In this document: piece after piece, positions 1 to 6,867 of the stretch
How the letters are laid out: each line of letters begins with the position of its first letter
How positions within the stretch are numbered: position 1 is the stretch's first letter
Source: Hydromicrobium sp964517765
Lineage (GTDB): Bacteria; Actinomycetota; Humimicrobiia; Humimicrobiales; Humimicrobiaceae
Assembly (NCBI GenBank): GCA_964517765.1
Contig: CAZFEN010000038.1
Location: 1-6,920 of the forward strand
Length of the DNA stretch: 6,920 bases
Direction of reading: 5' to 3'
The notes under the pieces: model-generated
What the model was told of the DNA's origin: nothing
What the model saw: only the letters and a program-made list of their open reading frames with translations
The model's database searches: none
Translations under genes and position numbers: made by a program

Positions 1-842
1 GCATCGGCTTTCCCCCTGAAATTCGTTTGCATGGTTCCGGTGGCACCCTTTACTTCAACCGGTTTGAGTCCGGCTAAAATACCAATACCTTTTAACAGGT
101 CGACAGCAGATATCATCGAACCCCTTAATTTATATTTTTCATAAAAACTATCCAGCGCGATCTTCCTGCCTTCTCCCCATATCCATATCGAGTTTGCGGG
201 ATTGGAGCCTTTTTTTATCCGCTTCTTGTTCAGGGTATGTTCATTCAGCAGGTTGCTGCTCCTCGTCATCATATCCAGAAGAACGCCGCTGTCCGGACCT
301 GCGGGCAGGAACCCGGAAATTTTTTTACCCAGTATGTCATGAGGGGGAGTAAGAATATTTCCGCCCGTACCGTCTTCCCATACAATAATATGCCTGTAGC
401 TTACTCCCGGATAAAATTTTATTTTTTCGGTCCCGATCCTGCTGCCAATATATTCGATAAGCACCCGTGACTCGTCAGTAGAAATTTCTCCGGCACTATA
501 ATCCAGCATGGTCCTATCAGTGTAAATATCTTCTCCGGATAATGTGACAAGATTGCACCGGAATACCAGATCGCTTTCCGAAAGATCTATACCCATACTT
601 GCCGCTTCGAGAGGCGAACGTCCTGTATGATATTTTTCGGGGTCATATCCCAGTACGGTCAGGTTTGCGACATCGCTTCCCGGTGCCATTCCTTCCGGAA
701 TTGTCCTTACCGTACCCATTTCACTATTTCCGGCAATATTATCCATGGCAGGAGTCTTCGCATATTGCAGAGGGGTCCTGTTTCCCAGTTCTGCTATTCT
801 GTAATCTGCCATTCCATCTATAAGTATTATTATATATTTCAT
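1..842 (-). CDS. apgM: ApgM-like phosphoglycerate mutase / proposed homoserine kinase, 3'-truncated by window edge
   Basis: 280 codons are visible, starting at ATG 842-840 and running off the left edge; family members are about 400 residues, so roughly the last third is missing. The protein belongs to the alkaline-phosphatase superfamily, archaeal-type cofactor-independent phosphoglycerate mutase group. Visible signatures are the N-terminal metal-binding strand LIDGMADY (D9), APGSDVANLTVLGYDP at 53-68 with the presumed catalytic Ser56, HTGRSPLEAASMGI at 72-85, DYSAGEIST at 114-122, FYPGVSYRHIIVWEDG at 143-158, TPPHDILGKKI at 165-175, NKKRIKKGSNPANSIW at 205-220 and GSMISAVDLLKGIGI at 241-255. 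The start is 6 nt after the thrC stop, with only a weak upstream GGAA, so translation is probably coupled to thrC. The subfamily encoded beside threonine genes has been proposed to act as homoserine kinase. Position downstream of hom and thrC, with no GHMP-type thrB in view, favours that role, but glycolytic phosphoglycerate mutase remains possible. Family assignment is firm; the substrate is inferred. Confidence 0.9.
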   Translation of the reverse strand, partial: MKYIIILIDGMADYRIAELGNRTPLQYAKTPAMDNIAGNSEMGTVRTIPEGMAPGSDVANLTVLGYDPEKYHTGRSPLEAASMGIDLSESDLVFRCNLVTLSGEDIYTDRTMLDYSAGEISTDESRVLIEYIGSRIGTEKIKFYPGVSYRHIIVWEDGTGGNILTPPHDILGKKISGFLPAGPDSGVLLDMMTRSSNLLNEHTLNKKRIKKGSNPANSIWIWGEGRKIALDSFYEKYKLRGSMISAVDLLKGIGILAGLKPVEVKGATGTMQTNFRGKAD

Positions 843-848
843 ATAGTT

Positions 849-2339
849 TTAAATTCCAAGAATATCGGATATGACATCTCTCATTTGATCCGTTCTGCAA
901 ACAGTTTTGTGAAGGATCTCTCTCCTTTCCAGACCTTTTAAAGCCGGAGGAATTCTTAAACCGGAAATCTCTGAAATTACTTTGATCAATGAAAATTCAT
1001 CCATACCGGCATATTTCGCATCTATCGCCCTTGCCACGCTGCCCGGGAATTTAAAAGGACTCGCTGTGGAAACGATAACCGTTTTTGCCTTATCACCGCT
1101 CTTTTCCGTGTATTTCCGGTAAACATTGTATCCCACTGCAGTATGGGGATCTATCAGATAGTTAGAATTTAGAAATAAATTCTTTATTGTCTCAAATGTT
1201 TCCTTATCAGTGGCAAAGCCCCCATAAAAATCCGCCATCTTATCCTTCATATCGGCAGTTATTTCAAACTTTCCCTGTTTATCTAGATTGTTTATAAGAT
1301 CATTTAATATATCCGGGTTGCTTCCGGAGATGTCATACAACAAGCGTTCCAGATTGCTGGAAACCAGAATATCCATCGAAGGAGAACTGGTGACGATCAG
1401 TTTCCTTCTCCTGTCATATATCCCGCTGTTTATAAAATCATAAAGCACGTTATTTTCATTGGAGGCACATACGAGCCTGCCTACCGGAAGTCCCATTTTC
1501 TTCGAGTAGTACGCTGCCAGAATATTTCCAAAATTTCCTGTCGGGACCACGACATTAATGATTTCTTCTTTCTCTATTTTGCCTGTCCTTATAAGAGTCA
1601 GGTAAGCATTCACATAATAGACTACCTGGGGTATAAGCCTTCCGATATTGATAGAATTTGCCGAGGAAAATATATATCCATTATTATTTAAAATCCTGTT
1701 GAATGCTGCATCGGAAAAGATCTCTTTTACTCCCCTCTGGGCATCATCAAAATTCCCCTCAATCGTCACGACGCAGGTATTGTTCCCCCTCTGGGTGTTC
1801 ATATGCCTTTCCTGGATCTTACTCACTCCATCTTTAGGAAAGAAAACTATTATCTTTGTTCCGTCGACATCGGCAAAACCTTCCAGTGCGGCTTTACCGG
1901 TATCTCCTGAAGTAGCGGTAAGTATTACTATCTCTTTATCGATATCATTCTTCGCTGCGGCTATCTTTAACAGGTGCGGGAGCACAGCAAGGGCTATATC
2001 CTTGAAGGCAAGAGTAGGTCCGTGAAAAAGCTCAAGAAAAAAAGCTCCGCCTTTCTCAATAAGCGGCGCAATTCCGTGATCATCGAATTTACTGTCGTAA
2101 GCTTTTCCAATGCAATATTTGAGTTCTTCTTCCGTAAAATCGGTAAAGTACTTACTTATTATATAAAAAGCAAGGTCCTTATAATCCATCTTTAGAAGGC
2201 TATCCCAGGACAAATCGATCCGGGGAATTGTATCGGGGACGTAGAGCCCCCCATCGGAAGCTATACCCTTTACTATTGCCCTCGAAGAACTTATGGGACC
2301 ACTGGTCCCTCTGGTACTTCTGTAATATAACTCAGACAT
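849..2339 (-). CDS. thrC: threonine synthase, long form
   Basis: 496 residues from ATG 2339-2337. PLP enzyme converting O-phospho-L-homoserine to L-threonine and phosphate, the last step of threonine synthesis, in the cytoplasm. The N-terminus MSELYYRSTRG matches the family opening. GPTLAFKD at 107-114 contains the probable PLP Schiff-base lysine K113. ATSGDTGKAALEGF (142-155) and PTGNFGNILAAYY (267-279) are PLP phosphate-binding and fold signatures. SPSMDILVSSNLERLL (319-334), DPHTAVGY (397-404) and STASPFKFP (424-432) are typical of the long class (E. coli and yeast type, about 430-515 aa). The frame stays open upstream to a TTG at 2399, adding 20 residues without family resemblance, so I prefer the internal ATG although its Shine-Dalgarno is poor. 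It lies 78 bp after hom and 6 nt before the ApgM-like gene. Mycobacterium tuberculosis has a shorter ThrC (about 360 aa) in this position, so this copy is a different subtype. Confidence 0.96.
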   Translation of the reverse strand: MSELYYRSTRGTSGPISSSRAIVKGIASDGGLYVPDTIPRIDLSWDSLLKMDYKDLAFYIISKYFTDFTEEELKYCIGKAYDSKFDDHGIAPLIEKGGAFFLELFHGPTLAFKDIALAVLPHLLKIAAAKNDIDKEIVILTATSGDTGKAALEGFADVDGTKIIVFFPKDGVSKIQERHMNTQRGNNTCVVTIEGNFDDAQRGVKEIFSDAAFNRILNNNGYIFSSANSINIGRLIPQVVYYVNAYLTLIRTGKIEKEEIINVVVPTGNFGNILAAYYSKKMGLPVGRLVCASNENNVLYDFINSGIYDRRRKLIVTSSPSMDILVSSNLERLLYDISGSNPDILNDLINNLDKQGKFEITADMKDKMADFYGGFATDKETFETIKNLFLNSNYLIDPHTAVGYNVYRKYTEKSGDKAKTVIVSTASPFKFPGSVARAIDAKYAGMDEFSLIKVISEISGLRIPPALKGLERREILHKTVCRTDQMRDVISDILGI

Positions 2340-2417
2340 ATTTTTCTGTTTATTATTTAACCTATTTGACTTATGGATCCACCAGGAATGTTTTTGCAAG
2401 AAATACAGCCTGGATGA
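2340..2417 (-). other. hom-thrC intergenic spacer
   Basis: This 78-bp AT-rich spacer separates the hom stop from the preferred thrC ATG. It contains a weak inverted repeat, CCAGG/CCTGG around a long loop with the small palindrome TTGCAA, but no T-tract, no convincing promoter and no strong Shine-Dalgarno before thrC. The thrC frame stays open through its proximal 60 bp. Confidence 0.5.
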
Positions 2418-3758
2418 TTAACTTAAATCTTCCACCCTGATCACGCTCAGGACTTTGTTCACGACATCAAGTTCAGAAATATCTTTTATCGATTTGGACA
2501 AATTTTTATTGACCACCTCATGTGTAATAAATATAAGCCTTGCACTTTTCTCAGTGTCCCTCTGTTTTTGAACCATTGATTCGATACTGACCAGATTCTT
2601 ACCGAATACTTCTGCAATCCTGGCCAAAACTCCAGGTTTATCAACTACATCCAGAAGAATGTAAAATTTGCTTATTGTATCATCGATTGATTTGAACTTT
2701 TTATTTTCAAAACAGCTGCAGCCATAGATTATCCCTTTTTTGTTCCGGTCAAAGTTACGGGCGATTTTTATAATGTCGCCTACTACGGAACTTGCAGTGG
2801 GCCTGTCCCCGGCGCCTCTTCCATAACTCATCATCTCACCGATATAATTGCCGTAGACATAAACTGCATTGAATGTGTCTTCTATTGAAGCAAGTATATG
2901 ATCTGCCGGAATCAGTGCAGGGTGGACCCTTACGCTTATTTCACCGTTTTCTTCGAGTCCGATTGCAAGAAGCTTTATTCTATAACCCATATCCAGCGCA
3001 TTTCTTATATCATCGGATGATACGCCGGTTATTCCCTCTTTATATACATCTTTTAGTGTGACTCTTGAATTAAAGGCTATTGAACTTAAAATTGCCAGCT
3101 TACATGCTGAATCATAACCTTCTATGTCCGACGATGGATTTGATTTTTCAGCATATCCCAGTTCCTGCGCTTTCTTAAGAGCATCATCAAATGACAGGTT
3201 ATCTTTCTCCATCCGGGTAAGGATATAATTTGTGGTTCCATTTACTATCCCTATGACTTCGTTTATATTATTCGAAGCCAGAGATGATTTAAGCGGTTCT
3301 ATTATGGGTATACCGCCGCCAACACTTCCTTCAAACAACAGATCTACATTGTTTTTTTCCGCTGCTGCAAATAGATCTCCTCCTTTATTGGCAAGAAGAT
3401 CCTTATTTGCGGTAACCACATATTTTCCGGAACTCAGAGCTTTGTAAACATAATCATAAGCAGGATCTATTCCGCCGATAAGCTCAACCACAATATCGAT
3501 ACTCTCGTCTCGCAGAACATCATTAGCGTCACTGCTTATTTTTATATCTTTAAGTCCTGCCAGAGAGGAGGAATCGATTTTCTTTAAATCCTTTTCGGCG
3601 ATCCTTGCGATATTTATATTCTTTTTTATCTTCTTTGCAAGATAATCCCTCTGCTCTCTGATAAGGGAATAAACACCGCTGGCAATATAGCCGAAGCCTA
3701 TCATTCCGATATTTATATTTTCTATATTTTTATTTTTATTTTTTATATAATCCGACAT
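2418..3758 (-). CDS. hom: homoserine dehydrogenase with C-terminal ACT domain
   Basis: 446 residues, a normal length for the monofunctional bacterial enzyme. It reduces L-aspartate 4-semialdehyde to L-homoserine with NAD(P)H, the first committed step towards threonine and methionine. A Rossmann domain begins at about residue 15; its dinucleotide loop reads GFGYIASGV (21-29), with Ala26 where the third Gly usually sits. VTANKDLLA (115-123, K119), EGSVGGGIPII (143-153) and GIVNGTTNYIL (170-180) are core motifs. The catalytic segment LGYAEKSNPSSDIEGYDSACK (200-220) keeps E204, D216 and K220, equivalent to yeast E208, D219 and K223, with one residue more than usual in the loop. MSYGRGAGDRPTASSVVGDI (310-329) precedes an ACT domain at about 364-446 (KFYILLDVVDKPGVLARIAEVF), which normally mediates feedback by threonine. 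The first 14 residues are Asn/Lys-rich. The start codon lies inside the lysA 3' end (23 nt overlap), preceded by GGTGAT at good spacing, so translational coupling with lysA is likely. Confidence 0.97.
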   Translation of the reverse strand: MSDYIKNKNKNIENINIGMIGFGYIASGVYSLIREQRDYLAKKIKKNINIARIAEKDLKKIDSSSLAGLKDIKISSDANDVLRDESIDIVVELIGGIDPAYDYVYKALSSGKYVVTANKDLLANKGGDLFAAAEKNNVDLLFEGSVGGGIPIIEPLKSSLASNNINEVIGIVNGTTNYILTRMEKDNLSFDDALKKAQELGYAEKSNPSSDIEGYDSACKLAILSSIAFNSRVTLKDVYKEGITGVSSDDIRNALDMGYRIKLLAIGLEENGEISVRVHPALIPADHILASIEDTFNAVYVYGNYIGEMMSYGRGAGDRPTASSVVGDIIKIARNFDRNKKGIIYGCSCFENKKFKSIDDTISKFYILLDVVDKPGVLARIAEVFGKNLVSIESMVQKQRDTEKSARLIFITHEVVNKNLSKSIKDISELDVVNKVLSVIRVEDLS

Positions 3759-5064
3759 CTTTCATCACCAAATCCTTATAAGTTTGTCTTTTTATCCAGA
3801 TCCAGCTGTCACCGTTTTCCACGGCTGCTATTGCACTTCTGGGCTGGCTATTATAATTACTCGACAGAGCATAGCAGTAAGCCCCGGTAGTTGCTACGAC
3901 AATAAAATCACCACTGGAAACCTGTGGTAACTTTATGTCGTTTATTATCACATCCCCACTTTCACAATGTTTTCCGACTATTGAATAATTCATTTTACTG
4001 CCGGCCGATGTATTTATGCCATCTTCCATCTTATTTGCAACATATGCGCTATATTTAGCCTGATAAAGCATGGGCCTTATATTATCGGACATGCCGCCAT
4101 CTATTAAAATATATTTTTTTGACTCATTAATTTCTTTGATCCCTCCGATTTCATATAACGTCACACCGGCATTTCCAATAATGGATCTCCCGGGTTCCAG
4201 ATACAATTTTTCAATTCTGACATCGTACTTTTTTTGAAATTTCTTTACTGCGTCATAAACTAATTTTGACAGATCCTCTATGCCCGGGGGCTTTTCTTCG
4301 GAAATATATTGTATCCCCAATCCGCCGCCGATGTTTATCCGTTTTATGCTTATATCAAGTTTATCTCTTATCATTCTTATAAATTTCATCATAACTTCAA
4401 CGAGCTCGCTGTAGCATGACAGATTGAATATCTGAGAACCCATATGTGCATGGATCCCGGTAAATTCCAGATTTTTATACTCGCTGATCTTTTTTATCGC
4501 TTCAAATGCAGCATTGTTATGCAGACCAAATCCGAATTTGGAATCAATCTTACCGGTTTGAATATATTCATGGGTACCGGCTTTGATCCCGGGATTGATC
4601 CTTAACATGATCTTTTGCCTTATTTTATTTTTTTCGCATAATTCTCCCAGTGCTTGAAGTTCTGTGAAATTGTCTACCATGAAATGCCCGACTTTACTTT
4701 CCAATCCATATCGGATTTCTTCGAATGACTTGTTATTGCCGTGAAAATATATCTCTTCAGCTGGAAAGCCGCTGTTTAAAGCAATAAAAAGTTCTCCTCC
4801 TGTAGCCACATCGATTCCCAGGCCTTCCTTTTCCATAAGCTGGCACATCGCGGTGCATATAAATGCTTTGGCTGCATAAATTATATCCACTTCAAGATCG
4901 GCAAAAGTAAAATTCTTCTTATAGTTCCTGCACTGATCTTTTATGGTGGCAATATCAATAATGTATAGCGGTGTTCCATATTCTTCTTTTAATTTCACGA
5001 GGTCATTGCCGCCTATGATCAGATGCCCTTCCCGGTTGATTTGTGCGGTGATTGGAAGTATCAT
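3736..5064 (-). CDS. lysA: diaminopimelate decarboxylase
   Basis: 442 residues from ATG 5064-5062. PLP-dependent, fold-type III (alanine-racemase-like) decarboxylase turning meso-diaminopimelate into L-lysine and CO2, the last step of lysine synthesis. The barrel domain carries IIYAAKAFIC (61-70) with PLP lysine K66, GLGIDVATGGELFIAL (81-96), FHGNNKS (107-113), DSKFGFGL (174-181), HAHMGSQIF (205-213), GGGLGI (246-251) and EPGRSIIGNAG (290-300). The C-terminal domain has DGGMSDNIRPMLYQAKY (322-338), GKHCESGD (364-371) with the partner-active-site C368, and ATTGAYCYALSSNYN (391-405). The frame extends five codons upstream to a TTG at 5079, but AAAGGA lies 4 nt before the ATG and overlaps that extension, so the ATG is the better start. 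Length matches the M. tuberculosis enzyme (447 aa). The 3' end runs into an A-rich repeat and overlaps hom by 23 nt. It competes with hom for aspartate-derived precursors, which explains their pairing. Confidence 0.97.
   Translation of the reverse strand: MILPITAQINREGHLIIGGNDLVKLKEEYGTPLYIIDIATIKDQCRNYKKNFTFADLEVDIIYAAKAFICTAMCQLMEKEGLGIDVATGGELFIALNSGFPAEEIYFHGNNKSFEEIRYGLESKVGHFMVDNFTELQALGELCEKNKIRQKIMLRINPGIKAGTHEYIQTGKIDSKFGFGLHNNAAFEAIKKISEYKNLEFTGIHAHMGSQIFNLSCYSELVEVMMKFIRMIRDKLDISIKRINIGGGLGIQYISEEKPPGIEDLSKLVYDAVKKFQKKYDVRIEKLYLEPGRSIIGNAGVTLYEIGGIKEINESKKYILIDGGMSDNIRPMLYQAKYSAYVANKMEDGINTSAGSKMNYSIVGKHCESGDVIINDIKLPQVSSGDFIVVATTGAYCYALSSNYNSQPRSAIAAVENGDSWIWIKRQTYKDLVMKDVGLYKK
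3764..3769 (-). promoter_or_regulatory. ribosome binding site of hom, inside lysA
   Basis: GGTGAT lies 5 nt before the hom ATG at 3758 and matches the 3' half of the extended anti-Shine-Dalgarno complement (GGAGGTGAT). It is embedded in lysA codons near the C-terminus (DLVMKD), so ribosomes finishing lysA pass directly over it. This supports coupling and the chosen hom start. Confidence 0.6.
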
Positions 5065-5068
5065 TTTA

Positions 5069-5074
5069 TCCTTT
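5069..5074 (-). promoter_or_regulatory. ribosome binding site of lysA
   Basis: AAAGGA followed by TAAA and the ATG at 5064. It is the clearest purine-rich Shine-Dalgarno in the window. It lies within the five-codon extension that a start at TTG 5079 would require, which argues for the ATG. Confidence 0.7.
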
Positions 5075-5101
5075 CTCAAGTTTAAAATTTTCGGTTTATT
5101 A

Positions 5102-5131
5102 ATTATAAAATTAATTAAATTATTTAATCAA
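5102..5131 (-). promoter_or_regulatory. candidate sigma-70-type promoter for lysA-hom-thrC
   Basis: On the minus strand TTGATT (5131-5126; four of six match TTGACA) is followed after 18 bp by a perfect TATAAT (5107-5102), placing a start of transcription near 5095, about 30 nt before the lysA ATG. It lies in the only sizeable AT-rich gap of the cluster. Very AT-rich DNA yields such matches by chance, so this is a candidate, not an established promoter. Confidence 0.45.
5114..5128. repeat. 15-bp palindrome in the spacer of the candidate lysA promoter
   Basis: The sequence ATTAAATAATTTAAT (minus strand) is a perfect inverted repeat with 7-bp arms around one base. It overlaps the end of the -35 element and fills much of the spacer, the usual place for a repressor operator. 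All bases are A or T, so chance is a real alternative. Confidence 0.35.
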
Positions 5132-5142
5132 ATATTAATCAA
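5124..5142 (-). repeat. direct repeat TTGATTAA x2, 11 bp apart
   Basis: Two identical copies of TTGATTAA (5142-5135 and 5131-5124) lie 11 bp apart, about one helical turn, upstream of and overlapping the candidate -35 element. This could be a tandem protein-binding site or an AT-rich coincidence. Confidence 0.3.
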
Positions 5143-5157
5143 GATATTTCTATCGCG

Positions 5158-6852
5158 CTACATTTTTTGAGGGGCACTTACACCAAGAAGTTTCAATGCA
5201 TTCCGGAGTACCTGCCTTACCAGCAGGATCAAAACAAACCTGTCATGATCGACTGTCGCTCTGTCCCCGTCATCGTTTACCACTCTGAAATTATTATAGA
5301 AATAATGAAATCCGGTCGCCAATCTGTAAAGATACCCTGTTATAAGATGCGGAGCATTGTTCCTGCAGCTGCTATAGATCATATCCGGATATAAAATCAT
5401 TATTTTTGCCAGCTGTCTTTCGCTCTTACTCTTAAATTCTATTTTTGATGTATCTATTCCATCAAGGCTGTAGCTTCCTGTTTCAATATTAACCGGACCA
5501 CTTTCTTTTATCTTCTCTAAAATACTTTCAATCCTGGCATGCGCATATTGTACATAGTAAACAGGATTTTGATTCGATTTCTGTTTTGCGAGACTTACAT
5601 CAAAGTCCATTGGAGTATCGAAGGAATTCATACTGAAAAAATACCTGACCGCATCTTTTCCTACTTCCTCTATCAGATCTCTTAAAGTATAGATCTTCCC
5701 TTTTCTTCTGGACATTTTTAAAATCTTCCCGCTTTCCACTATCTTTACCAGTTGTCCTATTATTATTGCCAGTCTATCTTCTGCCAGTCCCATTGCTTTT
5801 CCTATAGACTTAAGTCTATCTACATAACCATGGTGATCGGCCCCAAGGACATATATCAGTTTGTCATATCCTCTCTTTATTTTATCCATCAGATATAATA
5901 TATCGGAAGCAAAGTAGGTAGGGTTCCCATCCTTTCTTATTACCACTCTGTCCTTATCTTCCGCATATCGGGAAACTCTGAACCATAAGGCACCATCTTC
6001 CTCGTAAACTATACCCTTGTTTTTTAAATCAGAGATCAATTTCTCCAGATTTGAATTTTCATACAGCCAGCTTTCATAAAACCACTGGTCATACCGGACA
6101 CCCATTAATTCCAGAGTCTCGCATATATACGATACCATCATCCTGATTATTTCTTTCTTAAAAGGTCCGGTTTCTACTTCTTTTATCCCGTTTTTTTCAA
6201 CTATAAACCGGTCGTTATGCTCACTAATAAGTCTGTCTACAGCCAGGGATACCGATTCCTCCGGATATCCATCTTCCGGATAGCTGGTAATCCTGTCAAA
6301 ATGTCTCAGGTATATACACTTTGCGCAATCACTGAATTTATCCGCCTGTGTGCCGTAATCATTGACATAATATTCTCTGAACACCTCATATCCGTTTGCG
6401 GCATAAATATTTGCCAGGCTGTCTCCCAGCGCTCCCCACCTGCCGTGCCCTACATGAAGACTGCCGGTAGGATTGGAACTTACATATTCAAGCTGTACCC
6501 TTACTCCTTCCCCGCTCCGGTTAGACCCAAATTTTTCCTTATATTCTATTATGTTTTTCAGGTTTTCTTTTATAAATTCGTCTTTCAAATTAAAATTAAT
6601 AAATCCAGGTTTTACTATATTTACATCTTGGATTTGATCCCACCCGGAAATCAATTCTTTTTCAATCTTCGATGCAATTTCAAAAGGATTTTTCTTCAGA
6701 ATCGGTGAAAGCACCATTGCGGCATTGGTCGAGAGATCGCCGAACTTTTCGTTCTTCGGTTCTTCAATGGTCAGGTTATTTAAATTTGATTCGATCCCCG
6801 CAACCCTGCCGGCATAATCCTTGATTTTTTGTTTTAATTCATTTATTACCAT
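5158..6852 (-). CDS. argS: arginyl-tRNA synthetase (class Ia)
   Basis: 564 residues from ATG 6852-6850. It charges tRNA-Arg with arginine using ATP, in the cytoplasm. The N-terminal Add-1 domain, which contacts the tRNA D-loop, spans about residues 1-90 and includes EKFGDLSTNAAM (35-46). The catalytic Rossmann domain starts with VQLEYVSSNPTGSLHVGHGRWG (119-140), where HVGH at 133-136 is the HIGH signature. VLGADHHGY (335-343) and KMSRRKGKIYTLRDLI (379-394, the KMSK-type loop) follow. The DALR-type helical anticodon domain occupies about 430-564 (VYYVQYAHARIESI at 431-444), ending in the family-like LLGVSAPQKM. The frame is open upstream to an ATG at 6906 inside the tRNA-Thr gene and to a GTG at 6867. 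The ATG at 6852 opens the recognisable N-terminus and is the natural start, although its Shine-Dalgarno is weak (GTGAAAG). It begins 15 nt after the tRNA 3' end, implying a shared transcript. No terminator is visible after it, so read-through into lysA is plausible. Confidence 0.97.
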   Translation of the reverse strand: MVINELKQKIKDYAGRVAGIESNLNNLTIEEPKNEKFGDLSTNAAMVLSPILKKNPFEIASKIEKELISGWDQIQDVNIVKPGFINFNLKDEFIKENLKNIIEYKEKFGSNRSGEGVRVQLEYVSSNPTGSLHVGHGRWGALGDSLANIYAANGYEVFREYYVNDYGTQADKFSDCAKCIYLRHFDRITSYPEDGYPEESVSLAVDRLISEHNDRFIVEKNGIKEVETGPFKKEIIRMMVSYICETLELMGVRYDQWFYESWLYENSNLEKLISDLKNKGIVYEEDGALWFRVSRYAEDKDRVVIRKDGNPTYFASDILYLMDKIKRGYDKLIYVLGADHHGYVDRLKSIGKAMGLAEDRLAIIIGQLVKIVESGKILKMSRRKGKIYTLRDLIEEVGKDAVRYFFSMNSFDTPMDFDVSLAKQKSNQNPVYYVQYAHARIESILEKIKESGPVNIETGSYSLDGIDTSKIEFKSKSERQLAKIMILYPDMIYSSCRNNAPHLITGYLYRLATGFHYFYNNFRVVNDDGDRATVDHDRFVLILLVRQVLRNALKLLGVSAPQKM

Positions 6853-6867
6853 TATTTTTTCTTTCAC

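Noticed and set aside
627..941. Plus-strand open frame bridging the thrC/apgM junction
   Set aside because: Overlaps conserved motifs of both minus-strand genes and shows no domain; treated as a shadow.
1648..2025. Open frame of 125 codons on the plus strand
   Set aside because: Antisense to well-conserved thrC motifs, with no family resemblance and no independent support.
2340..2399. Extended thrC start at TTG 2399
   Set aside because: It adds 20 residues with no family similarity, while the ATG at 2339 starts directly at the conserved YRSTRG region.
2371..2414. Possible hairpin (CCAGG/CCTGG) after hom
   Set aside because: Only 5 bp around a loop of about 20 nt and no following T-run, so not a credible intrinsic terminator or attenuator.
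3730..3760. Programmed frameshift joining lysA and hom at the A-rich run
   Set aside because: Hom is in the +1 frame relative to lysA, whereas A-run slippage typically gives -1. Hom also has its own ATG and Shine-Dalgarno.
6217..6708. Open frame of 163 codons on the plus strand
   Set aside because: It lies entirely antisense to the catalytic part of argS, has no recognisable domain, and is compositionally what an antisense frame of an AT-rich gene yields.
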